Origin: a virus
Virus record (IMG/VR): IMGVR_UViG_3300042987_001047
Span: 1-22,968 of that record
Length of the DNA stretch: 22,968 nt
Direction: 5' to 3' (one strand)
A program made the translations under genes and the position numbers. Positions 7,516 to 13,777 of the stretch are shown here, one piece after another. The notes under the pieces are model-generated. The model was not told the DNA's origin, searched no databases, and was given only the letters and a program-made list of their open reading frames with translations. How positions within the stretch are numbered: the stretch's first letter is position 1; each line of letters begins with the position of its first letter.

Positions 7516-8505
7516 TTAAGGATCTAGAAGAAACGGAGGATAGACTCCGGCGACGTTCGTGATTGACCTAGAGATACCAGAAGTCCCTCCGACCAAAGTA
7601 TCTCCGCCTCGGAAGACGCCGTCAGCATTCTCAACGACCACGACATTTCCAGAGAATGATGTCACGATACCAGTGGCTCCAGTCATGCTGTCGGTGACGA
7701 TTTCTCCATTCGTAAAGTTTCCGACACCGGAATTTACCGTGATGTTAAAAGTATTAGTGAACTCCAGGAAGTCGATCGAAGTAGTGACAGTGTAATTGTC
7801 ATTCTCGGTGGCCGAGGAAGGATCGACCTGAACAGTGATGCTGTCACGTCCTGCTCCCGGAGCAGCAAGCTCAACGTCAGCAACCTTGATGACCGCGCGC
7901 TTGGAGACTGGCCCGTAGAATCGTAGGCGTGTCTCGAAATCCAGTGTATAGATGATCGCCCGGCGCTGAACAAAATCTCCTTCGTAGTCCTCGTTCATCT
8001 GAACTCCGGTCAGTACGAACGGCATGTCAGTCTTTACATTCAGTGAATCCAGATCCTTGATAGTGACAGTGTACTCTGGCTGAAAGTGTGGAAGGATCTG
8101 CTCCAGACACTGAAGAGCATCATCCTGGTTCTTCGCCATGATCGACAACTGCAGCCCCATTCGGTATGGGGCATAATTACGGACCACGCTCTTCTGATTC
8201 GGATCCGCGGAGATGACCTCGATCAGATTGTTTCGATTCGTCTTTATGCTGGCATCGTAAGTCAGAGAAATGATCTCAAATGACATGCGAGGAAGCTTGA
8301 TTGCTACCTTGCTAGCATCCAAGTTAGGCTGCTCATCGAGTCTGGCCAGGAACTTCTGTTTTGGTCCATACGCCAGTGGGACTCGTGTGATGTTCACGAC
8401 CTTACCGCTGGAATCTTTACGGACAACAGAAATGTTATTGAAGAGCGTTCCAAATACTGAAACGACCTTGCGAATTGTGGCGTGGTAGAAGTGGCCCTGG
8501 AACAT
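7516..8505 (-). CDS. 15: Tail terminator / sheath stabiliser, T4 gp15-like, with C-terminal beta extension
   Basis: Caps the finished tail and forms the surface that joins it to the head neck. Residues 1-205 hold the family core: opening MFQGHFYHATIRKVVSVFGT, then KFLARLDEQPN, LPRMSFEIISLTYDASIK (71-88), APYRMGLQLSIM (112-123) and DFVQRRAIIYTLDFETRLRF (177-196). T4 gp15 has 272 residues; this one has 329. The extra C-terminal part (about 210-329) is a beta-rich segment containing NFTNGEIVTDSMTGATGIVT and then GVFRGGDTLVGGTSG, typical of small SH3-like barrel inserts in environmental T4-like phages. The gene starts 2 nt after the gp14 stop. Confidence 0.92.
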   Translation of the reverse strand: MFQGHFYHATIRKVVSVFGTLFNNISVVRKDSSGKVVNITRVPLAYGPKQKFLARLDEQPNLDASKVAIKLPRMSFEIISLTYDASIKTNRNNLIEVISADPNQKSVVRNYAPYRMGLQLSIMAKNQDDALQCLEQILPHFQPEYTVTIKDLDSLNVKTDMPFVLTGVQMNEDYEGDFVQRRAIIYTLDFETRLRFYGPVSKRAVIKVADVELAAPGAGRDSITVQVDPSSATENDNYTVTTSIDFLEFTNTFNITVNSGVGNFTNGEIVTDSMTGATGIVTSFSGNVVVVENADGVFRGGDTLVGGTSGISRSITNVAGVYPPFLLDP

Positions 8506-8507
8506 TC

Positions 8508-9467
8508 TCAGTTCTCCCTAGAGACTTCTCCAAACGGATTATGTTCCGTAAAGTCGATGATCTCATTTGACTCGAGCTCGAAGGCACGATTCTGTGCCTG
8601 CTGGTTGCTGTTCACGAAGGTACGATCCGCGGCTTCGGTCGCAATCGTGTATGCCTGCAGAATATCCCACTGCGCTCCGGATGTCTGCCCGATCAATTTG
8701 CCAATCTGATTTTCCGTGACCTGGAACTCGTTGTAGTCTCCTGTATTAGTAGTCACCAGTCCCAGATAGAGGTTGAGTTGACCTGCGACATTGATATCCT
8801 CAAATCGTAGCACCTGAGCCGAGATGGTTTTAGCAGCGATACCTCCGGAGGCAGGAGAAAGAATCTGCGTGACAGTCTCACCGAGTTCAAATTGAGTGCC
8901 ATTCGAGTTGCCAATCTTGAAGACATATTCTGTGGCAAAAGATCGTGATAGTGCATCAAGCTCGCTGACCCCGGTCTTGATCTCCTCGTTGGAGTACTCG
9001 AAGAGCTCGCAACGTAGCTTGTAGACTGGAAATTTCGACAACTGGTAGAATGGGGACTGGTGGTCGACGAACTTAATCTCAAACAGACCCTTCGACATCG
9101 GAAGATAGATCAGGTCACCTTCAGCTGGACGATTCGAGATGATGCCGTTGTTCCAGAATCCGACCAGCTTCTCCCAGGTCTTCTTAGCTACCACGAAGGT
9201 AGCCTGATCGCGAATCTCAAGACCGAACTTGCTCATCAGAGAACCGTCACCCTCGAATCCATCCACGCTTTCCAGGTACATCTCAATGGAATACGCATCA
9301 CTGAACTTAGACTCGATGGCCTCATTAAGGACCATGTCGCGCGAGACCATGTGTCTAGGAAGGTACATGACCTCCTGACCGTAGATCTTCAGGGACTCGA
9401 TGATCAGATCCTCATAGAGGTTCTGTTCCGAGCGTACCGTCTGTGAAAAGTAGACGTTTCTCGGCAT
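8508..9467 (-). CDS. 14: Neck protein, T4 gp14-like
   Basis: Part of the head-completion neck complex beneath the portal; works with gp13 to seal the filled head and accept the tail. 319 residues (T4 gp14: 256). The opening MPRNVYFSQTVRSEQNLYED and the blocks EVMYLPRHMVSRD, FSDAYSIEMYLESVDGFEGD and KFGLEIRDQATFVVAKKTWE are characteristic. The region from about 190 to 285 looks like an added beta module (ELGETVTQILSPASGG, then GKLIGQTSGAQWD), similar in style to the extension in the next gene. A good Shine-Dalgarno (AGGA, 8 nt before the ATG) overlaps the end of the gp13 gene, so the two are probably translationally coupled. Confidence 0.93.
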   Translation of the reverse strand: MPRNVYFSQTVRSEQNLYEDLIIESLKIYGQEVMYLPRHMVSRDMVLNEAIESKFSDAYSIEMYLESVDGFEGDGSLMSKFGLEIRDQATFVVAKKTWEKLVGFWNNGIISNRPAEGDLIYLPMSKGLFEIKFVDHQSPFYQLSKFPVYKLRCELFEYSNEEIKTGVSELDALSRSFATEYVFKIGNSNGTQFELGETVTQILSPASGGIAAKTISAQVLRFEDINVAGQLNLYLGLVTTNTGDYNEFQVTENQIGKLIGQTSGAQWDILQAYTIATEAADRTFVNSNQQAQNRAFELESNEIIDFTEHNPFGEVSREN

Positions 9468-9472
9468 TTGAA

Positions 9473-10222
9473 TTATCCTACAAAGAAGTCGACAGGTTTC
9501 TCATACTTTGCCTCCATCTCATCCTCAAGCTGCTTGATCTCCTCGATCGCCTCCTGATAGATCTGTTGGCCATTCATCGTGACTCCGCCTGGAAGCTGGA
9601 TTCCCTCAAACTTCTTGAGGTTGATGCCCCACTGGCGCTTGATCAGCGCGGTGGCATACTTCTTCAGGAACATGTCGTTGTAGATGTCGGTGTACGTCGT
9701 CGGGTCGACGGTCGAATACGCGTCGATCATGATGTAATCCCCCTCGATGATCGTGCGTGTCCAGTCGACGTCGATGTGAAGGCGATTCATGTGACGGTTG
9801 AAGCGGACCGGAGGTACTCCATTCAGCTGCATATCCAGCATCTCCAGGAACTGGCGAGTCATCTCGTAGTTGACCAGAGCACCTGCGTATTGCAGATCGT
9901 ACACGTCATTTAAGTGCATCTGATAACGTGCTGACCACATTCCAGAGGATGACGATGAGTTGTTCGTCATCGGGAATATACGAGAGACGAACAAGTATCT
10001 CTCAGGAAGATCGATGTACTTGTTCGTGACGTCGGTAGATGTGATCAGGTGCTTGGTATATGTGCGGATGACGGCATCCGAGTGATACTCCTGATAGAAT
10101 TGCAGTGCCTCATCGATACGATCCTCCACCTGATCGTCATCGACGTTGATCTCAATGACCGGAGCTCCTAGTGAGCGAAGGCAGTAATCGATGAGCTGCT
10201 GGCGTGAGGAAGGATTGGCCAT
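9473..10222 (-). CDS. 13: Neck protein, T4 gp13-like
   Basis: Head-completion protein of the neck, partner of gp14. 249 residues, shorter than T4 gp13 (309) and nearer to the cyanophage-type version. The opening MANPSSRQQLIDYCLRSLGA, followed by PVIEINVDDDQVEDRIDEAL and the helix EALQFYQEYHSDA, is the standard N-terminus. The centre holds the VYDLQYAGALVNYEMTRQF and RFNRHMNRLHIDVDW blocks, and the end is an acidic helix (AIEEIKQLEDEMEAKYEKP). It is the first of the conserved assembly series 13-21 and follows the AT-rich accessory island by 21 nt. In T4 the genes ahead of 13 would be wac and 12; neither is recognisable here. Confidence 0.93.
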   Translation of the reverse strand: MANPSSRQQLIDYCLRSLGAPVIEINVDDDQVEDRIDEALQFYQEYHSDAVIRTYTKHLITSTDVTNKYIDLPERYLFVSRIFPMTNNSSSSSGMWSARYQMHLNDVYDLQYAGALVNYEMTRQFLEMLDMQLNGVPPVRFNRHMNRLHIDVDWTRTIIEGDYIMIDAYSTVDPTTYTDIYNDMFLKKYATALIKRQWGINLKKFEGIQLPGGVTMNGQQIYQEAIEEIKQLEDEMEAKYEKPVDFFVG

Positions 10223-10243
10223 ATTAGTATTTGGCTATTATCT

Positions 10244-10459
10244 TTAACTCGAAAGTTGATCAAATTCGGACTTAGTAATTTGATATAACAACCAAGGATC
10301 GTTCGTTTCTGGAAATTGTGTATTCCTGACGATCTTAAAAAACTTATCCTGAAAAGCAAACGATGCAATATTGCCGGAAGTGGTCTTTGCAGTTTCTAAC
10401 AAGGTATTGAATTGTTGCTGTTCTTCAGCAGAATTCAGTCCGAAAACGAGGGTAGGCAT
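10244..10459 (-). CDS. Small unknown protein, third copy of a repeated module
   Basis: 71 residues, function unknown. Residues about 6-45 align with the 78-aa protein next door and with the end of the 276-aa zinc-ribbon protein: Asn/Ser + EEQQQFNTLL, a variable spacer, then FAFQDKFFKIVR. The shared pattern is Q-x-x-F-x-x-LL, about 12-18 residues, then F-x-[FY]-[KQ]-[DS]-x-[FY]-[FY]-x-[LI]. After that the sequence runs WLLYQITKSEFDQL, comparable with WVLIPMTLEKYNSM in its neighbour. The ATG is separated from the upstream stop by 1 nt. No signal peptide or membrane segment. The DNA is AT-richer than the adjacent gp13 gene. A small structural or regulatory protein of the accessory island is possible. 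Confidence 0.65.
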   Translation of the reverse strand: MPTLVFGLNSAEEQQQFNTLLETAKTTSGNIASFAFQDKFFKIVRNTQFPETNDPWLLYQITKSEFDQLSS

Positions 10460-10460
10460 A

Positions 10461-10697
10461 TTAAGAAGATGGACTTATTTCAGGTGCAGGCGGAAGTGTT
10501 GTTATGTTTAACGGAATTCCCGTTATCATACTATTGTATTTTTCCAACGTCATGGGTATTAATACCCAATTTAATGGATTATACTCGTCGCGCTTAAGCG
10601 TATAATACTTGTCTTTGAAGAAAAATGTCTTTTGCTCATCGTCAGCTTTATGCTTTTCGACAAGCAAACGAAATTGTTCTTGATCCGAAATAGTCAT
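10461..10697 (-). CDS. Small unknown protein, second copy of a repeated module
   Basis: 78 residues, function unknown. Residues 2-36 (ISDQEQFRLLVEKHK, then TFFFKDKYYTLKR) are clearly related to residues 204-240 of the upstream zinc-ribbon protein (IPEQLEFSRLLVKHQ, then VFAYKSQYFYLTPR) and more distantly to the 71-aa protein that follows. Both this protein and the 276-aa one end in a Pro-rich tail of the form ITTLPPAPEI / ITLPDITTIAP. The gene starts 2 nt after the upstream stop and ends 1 nt before the next ATG, so the three genes are one unit. It looks like a free-standing copy of the C-terminal module, produced by duplication. Confidence 0.68.
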   Translation of the reverse strand: MTISDQEQFRLLVEKHKADDEQKTFFFKDKYYTLKRDEYNPLNWVLIPMTLEKYNSMITGIPLNITTLPPAPEISPSS

Positions 10698-10699
10698 AA

Positions 10700-11530
10700 T
10701 TATGAATTAGGCGCAATCGTGGTAATATCCGGTAGTGTTATTCCTGGAGGAAGATTATTTGGATCTAATACGCGTATCATAAATCGCCCCGGTTTACCAT
10801 TTGAGTCTGTACGCGGCGTCAAGTAAAAATACTGAGATTTGTATGCAAATACTTTATTTTCGCTCGGCGATTGATGCTTCACCAAGAGCCGACTAAATTC
10901 CAATTGTTCCGGTATTGAAAGATTTTGATGATTTGGGAGACCTTTTATTACTGAGGCGTTTGGTTGCAATTGAGAAATCCTACGAACACCATCAGGGCCT
11001 ATAACGGCTCTAAATTGCATTTCTTTCCAGGCAAATCGTCCGTCAAACTTTAAGGCTTGTGTAGCAAGACGATCAATTGCTTCAGCATCTTCTTTTGAAA
11101 ATTCCTTGTAAATATCAAGATCCGGCATCGCACGATGCGGACTGTCGAAATTTTTCTGTGCAATCTCAGCCGGATACATTTTTTGTAGAGAAGGCCCCCA
11201 TTTGTTTACCGGGCACTGCGAACTTTCAAAGTGGACTTTCTTATCCATGAAACACCCACATCTAGTACAACGCGGTTCCCGAAAAAATTGACAGGCTTTA
11301 CATATATCCATACGCGCCGCGGCTTTTTCTGCAGTTGCTAGAAAAGGTTTCCCTTTAGCGGCGTCAATGCTAGACGTCCATGCTTGTTTCAATAGATTTC
11401 TTGCCAACTGAAATGCTGATGGAAATTCAGATATATTTTCTTCTGCAAGTGCAGACTTGATTTCTTCAAATTTCTCCACAGTAAGAGCGGAGTTCTGATT
11501 GGTAGGTTGTTCTGGTACTGGATTAATCAT
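10700..11530 (-). CDS. Zinc-ribbon protein with C-terminal repeated module
   Basis: 276 residues, no named function. Three parts are visible: a helical N-terminus (to about 70, including the block FQLARNLLKQAW); a cysteine cluster Cys77-x2-Cys80-x7-Cys88-x2-Cys91-x-Cys93-x12-Cys106 (ICKACQFF, CTRCGCFMDKK, QCPVNKWG) that should bind zinc; and a C-terminal module (204-240) repeated in the next two genes. Similar CxxC/CGC/CPxxKW ribbons occur in short bacterial and phage proteins of unknown role. The segment between them (about 135-200) has no recognised fold. The gene starts 12 nt after the stop of the cysteine-rich fibre-like gene and belongs to the AT-rich island. It might help fold or bind that neighbour; this is inference from adjacency only. 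Confidence 0.72.
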   Translation of the reverse strand: MINPVPEQPTNQNSALTVEKFEEIKSALAEENISEFPSAFQLARNLLKQAWTSSIDAAKGKPFLATAEKAAARMDICKACQFFREPRCTRCGCFMDKKVHFESSQCPVNKWGPSLQKMYPAEIAQKNFDSPHRAMPDLDIYKEFSKEDAEAIDRLATQALKFDGRFAWKEMQFRAVIGPDGVRRISQLQPNASVIKGLPNHQNLSIPEQLEFSRLLVKHQSPSENKVFAYKSQYFYLTPRTDSNGKPGRFMIRVLDPNNLPPGITLPDITTIAPNS

Positions 11531-11542
11531 AATTAAAATTAT

Positions 11543-12469
11543 TTAGCAAGCGCTATATGAACTGCTGTACTCGGGACCCTGTTGCTCTTGGCATGTATAG
11601 CGATCACCATTCCCGCAGCTATTTCCACACGGGCAGTAGCAATCTTCCGAGCATGTAACTTGACCATTTAAGCATGGATAATTTGGATTAGATACCCAGC
11701 TACAATTGCAAGAGCAGTCGCAAGTGCAGTTTTCGTTATTCTCATCGCAGCAGCCGGTACAACATCCAGTGCATTCATAATTCTGAGAATTATTACAGTA
11801 ATCGCAAGCACCCGGATCGCACGAACAGCCACCGGTGCCATATCCATAGCTATTATCGCAATTGCAATCATAGCTACACGGATTGCAATTGCATGTTTCA
11901 GAACAATTATGGCATCCCCAAGTTCCGTTATCATTGCAATCTGGGCCGTTTTGGCTGCAATAGTCAAATTCATTACAAGTCATCCAAACTACCCCGATGC
12001 CGGGAGAATATGTAGTACCTACGCTATTCACCATCTTAAGCCTAAAAGCCATATTTTGGCTGTAATTGACGTAGTTGTTTGCATCAACATTGATCCATCC
12101 CGGGGCATTATATGTACCCAAATTCGCCGCGTCTGCCCAAGTACAGCTAGATATAGGTGCTCTTTGAAGCGTGATCGTGATATTTCCAGTCCCGGCATTT
12201 AAATACCAACTTATCTCGTTATCGAAGTTATACCATAAGCATCTGTAACTTGGAGTTGATGTATAAGAACTGACGGATGCTGCTACTGCGCTACTCTTTC
12301 CGAATCCATCGAACAAACTAACAGCGCTACCGGCGGTCGTTTTCTGAAACAATGCTCGAACTGTAGATTGGTTCAGAGAGATCTGCGTGGTATTAGGACT
12401 AACACCAAGTTCGGTGTTAACCTGTTGCATCGAAAGTGAAACTCCTGCTCCAAAATTCGGTAGTGCCAT
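11543..12469 (-). CDS. Tail-fibre-like protein with an extreme Cys-rich C-terminal domain
   Basis: 308 residues. Residues 14-58 (MQQVNTELGVSPNTTQISLN, then VRALFQKTTAGSAVSLFDGFGKS) are the VNTELG / ISL / VR-LF / GKS module that opens many phage tail-fibre and adhesin proteins, so virion association is likely. Residues 60-160 are beta-rich (WYLNAGTGNITITLQ). From 165 to the end, 32 of 144 residues are Cys, in short CxC, CxxC and CC steps mixed with Asn, Asp, Gly, Ser and Tyr; I see no perfect period. This could be a disulphide-bonded rod or a metal-loaded domain. A TATAAATA late promoter stands 11 nt upstream, implying a nearly leaderless message. The reading frame is open throughout, so a frameshift artefact is unlikely. 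No signal peptide. Confidence 0.8.
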   Translation of the reverse strand: MALPNFGAGVSLSMQQVNTELGVSPNTTQISLNQSTVRALFQKTTAGSAVSLFDGFGKSSAVAASVSSYTSTPSYRCLWYNFDNEISWYLNAGTGNITITLQRAPISSCTWADAANLGTYNAPGWINVDANNYVNYSQNMAFRLKMVNSVGTTYSPGIGVVWMTCNEFDYCSQNGPDCNDNGTWGCHNCSETCNCNPCSYDCNCDNSYGYGTGGCSCDPGACDYCNNSQNYECTGCCTGCCDENNENCTCDCSCNCSWVSNPNYPCLNGQVTCSEDCYCPCGNSCGNGDRYTCQEQQGPEYSSSYSAC

Positions 12470-12479
12470 AGTATTGTCC

Positions 12480-12487
12480 TATTTATA
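12480..12487 (-). promoter_or_regulatory. T4-type late promoter (TATAAATA) before the Cys-rich gene
   Basis: The minus strand reads ATATAAATAGGAC, an exact late-promoter core, between the hairpin at 12498-12526 and the ATG at 12469. With T4 spacing, transcription would start near 12474, leaving about five untranslated bases; the AGGA at 12477-12480 would then be outside the transcript from this promoter and useful only to read-through messages. Confidence 0.8.
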
Positions 12488-12497
12488 TCAAAGCAAA

Positions 12498-12526
12498 GCG
12501 AGCCCTTTCTGAATGGAAGGGCTCGC
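12498..12526 (-). terminator. Perfect 10-bp hairpin after the 133-aa gene
   Basis: GCGAGCCCTT (12498-12507) is an exact inverted repeat of AAGGGCTCGC (12517-12526), with a 9-nt loop. It starts 18 nt past the 133-aa stop codon, and the minus strand continues TTTGCTTTG, a moderate U-rich tail. It directly precedes the late promoter at 12480-12487, so it forms a terminator/promoter boundary. Confidence 0.7.
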
Positions 12527-12544
12527 AGAATTAGCTAGACTGCC

Positions 12545-12946
12545 TTAGCCTGCTGGAGGAGGCGTTGCTGGAGGAACTGTTGGAGCTGCAGGCTGTTCAG
12601 TCGGCTCAGGATCCCATGGGAACTTGCCTGATCCGACTTCTTCGGACGCATTGACCTTCTCATCGATCTGACGCTGGATCTGCTCGTTGACATGCTCCTC
12701 GTATGAGCCAGTGACGATGCCCTGAATCCAGCCTAGCACCGTCTCTTCGGTTAGCTGATCGAATGGAGTGAAGCTGTTGGGATCGACCTGAGCAGGATCG
12801 AACGGAGTTGCACCGGAGAAAGACCCAGTGTTGCCATTCTCGTCGGTTCCAGTCTTCTGCCAGTATGTCTGAAAGACCACCCCATTGAGTGATCCGGAGT
12901 TGCGCTTCTTCAGCGAGGTGAGTTTCCAGGTATAATTGATTGCCAT
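12545..12946 (-). CDS. Virion-type protein of unknown role, Pro-rich C-terminus
   Basis: 133 residues. Residues 1-90 (INYTWKLTSLKKRNSGSLNG, VVFQTYWQKTG, then PFDQLTEETVLGWIQGIVTG and a helix with Gln/Glu repeats) resemble a family of small proteins common in tail regions of cyanophage-type T4-like phages, starting with an xYxWKIxSL strand and holding a LTExxVxGW helix; I recall it as an uncharacterised DUF. Residues 108-133 are Pro/Ala/Thr-rich and disordered. It has its own promoter-like TAATAAATA (12968-12975), which overlaps the stop of the upstream outer-membrane gene, and a terminator-like hairpin follows, so it may be transcribed alone. A tail or baseplate accessory role is inferred from context. 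Confidence 0.75.
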   Translation of the reverse strand: MAINYTWKLTSLKKRNSGSLNGVVFQTYWQKTGTDENGNTGSFSGATPFDPAQVDPNSFTPFDQLTEETVLGWIQGIVTGSYEEHVNEQIQRQIDEKVNASEEVGSGKFPWDPEPTEQPAAPTVPPATPPPAG

Positions 12947-12967
12947 GTTAGTTTAAGGTTGCTTCTC

Positions 12968-12975
12968 TATTTATT
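12968..12975 (-). promoter_or_regulatory. Late-promoter-like TAATAAATA overlapping the outer-membrane gene stop
   Basis: The minus strand reads TTTTAATAAATAGAG. The first TAA is the stop codon of the outer-membrane protein gene (12974-12976). The ATG of the 133-aa gene is 22 nt downstream. Same form as the elements before the portal and sheath genes. Confidence 0.6.
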
Positions 12976-13777
12976 AAAATCGCCAGGCGAAGATTATGAA
13001 GGATCGGCTGTCATACCCATCTTTCAGCAATCTGGGCATATATTCTAGGCTCAGATGAGCCGCAGAATTGATCTTGTACTGGAAATTAGGACCGACATAC
13101 CATTCATGGAATCCGCCTTCATAGTCATTGTAGCGGTACATGGTGCTGATTCCCAGTGTGACATGCTTCGTCAATACCTTTGCAATACTGAGAGTGGCTG
13201 CGTACTCACGTTCCTGAGCTTCCTTGGTGTCTGCGATGTTCGCCTCGTAGATGGCATTCAGTCCCCAGATATAGTCAGTCTTGCCGATACGGTCTCCGAG
13301 CAACAGCTTCGGTTCAATTCCTTGTTGGCCATTCAGGAGCTTGTGCTCAAAGTACAGTGTAGGATTGCCGAAGATCTTGCCCCAATCGGCCAGAGCATAA
13401 CGAACCTCCCAACTGAATCCACGCCAGCCGAACTGCTTCTTGTTCTCGGGACCGTCGTAGACCGTGTGAGCATACAGGTCAAGCTCGAGGCGATTACCCA
13501 GGCCGAAGGCGAACTCGTCGCGCATACGTACCTGGACAGGTCCGTTCTGGCGTTCGCGTATATCGAACCACTTCTCGTAGATGACTGCTTTCGGAGGAGT
13601 CATCACGTAGACCCGAGTACTAGGAAATTTCCTGGTCAACGTCCATTCTGGCTGGCCGTATTCTCCAGCAGAAGAAAAGGGAGCATTGCGATTTGCAACG
13701 ACTCGAACTTCATTAAGCTGCTCTGCAGCAAAAGCCGAGGCAGCCATTAGCATTGCGATCAATGTCAGTTTTTTCAT
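12974..13777 (-). CDS. Secreted outer-membrane beta-barrel protein, phage-encoded
   Basis: 267 residues from ATG at 13777. That start is preferred to an in-frame ATG 14 codons earlier because it gives a clean Sec signal peptide (KKLTLIAMLMAASAFA, likely cut after Ala17 in AFA|AEQ) and a 4-nt overlap with the permease stop. The mature protein alternates polar and hydrophobic residues with many aromatics (RLELDLYAHTVYDG, TLYFEHKLLNG, HLSLEYMPRLL) and ends SFIIFAWRF, with the terminal Phe expected of proteins inserted by the BAM complex. I estimate 10-12 strands; this is not computed. The mature N-terminus reads LNEVRVVANR, reminiscent of TonB-box regions (EVVVTAxR), though it is far too short for a TonB-dependent receptor. 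Role unknown: transport with the neighbouring permease, surface masking or receptor blocking are options. Confidence 0.8.
   Translation of the reverse strand: MKKLTLIAMLMAASAFAAEQLNEVRVVANRNAPFSSAGEYGQPEWTLTRKFPSTRVYVMTPPKAVIYEKWFDIRERQNGPVQVRMRDEFAFGLGNRLELDLYAHTVYDGPENKKQFGWRGFSWEVRYALADWGKIFGNPTLYFEHKLLNGQQGIEPKLLLGDRIGKTDYIWGLNAIYEANIADTKEAQEREYAATLSIAKVLTKHVTLGISTMYRYNDYEGGFHEWYVGPNFQYKINSAAHLSLEYMPRLLKDGYDSRSFIIFAWRF

Noticed and set aside
11668-11973. Minus-strand open frame of 101 codons rich in Ala and Ile
   Set aside because: It is the out-of-frame reading of the Cys-rich repeats (TGC read as GCA/ATT-type codons); composition alone explains its openness.
13055-13750. Plus-strand open frame of 231 codons
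   Set aside because: It lies fully antisense to the outer-membrane barrel gene, has no family resemblance, and no plus-strand promoter or neighbour supports it.
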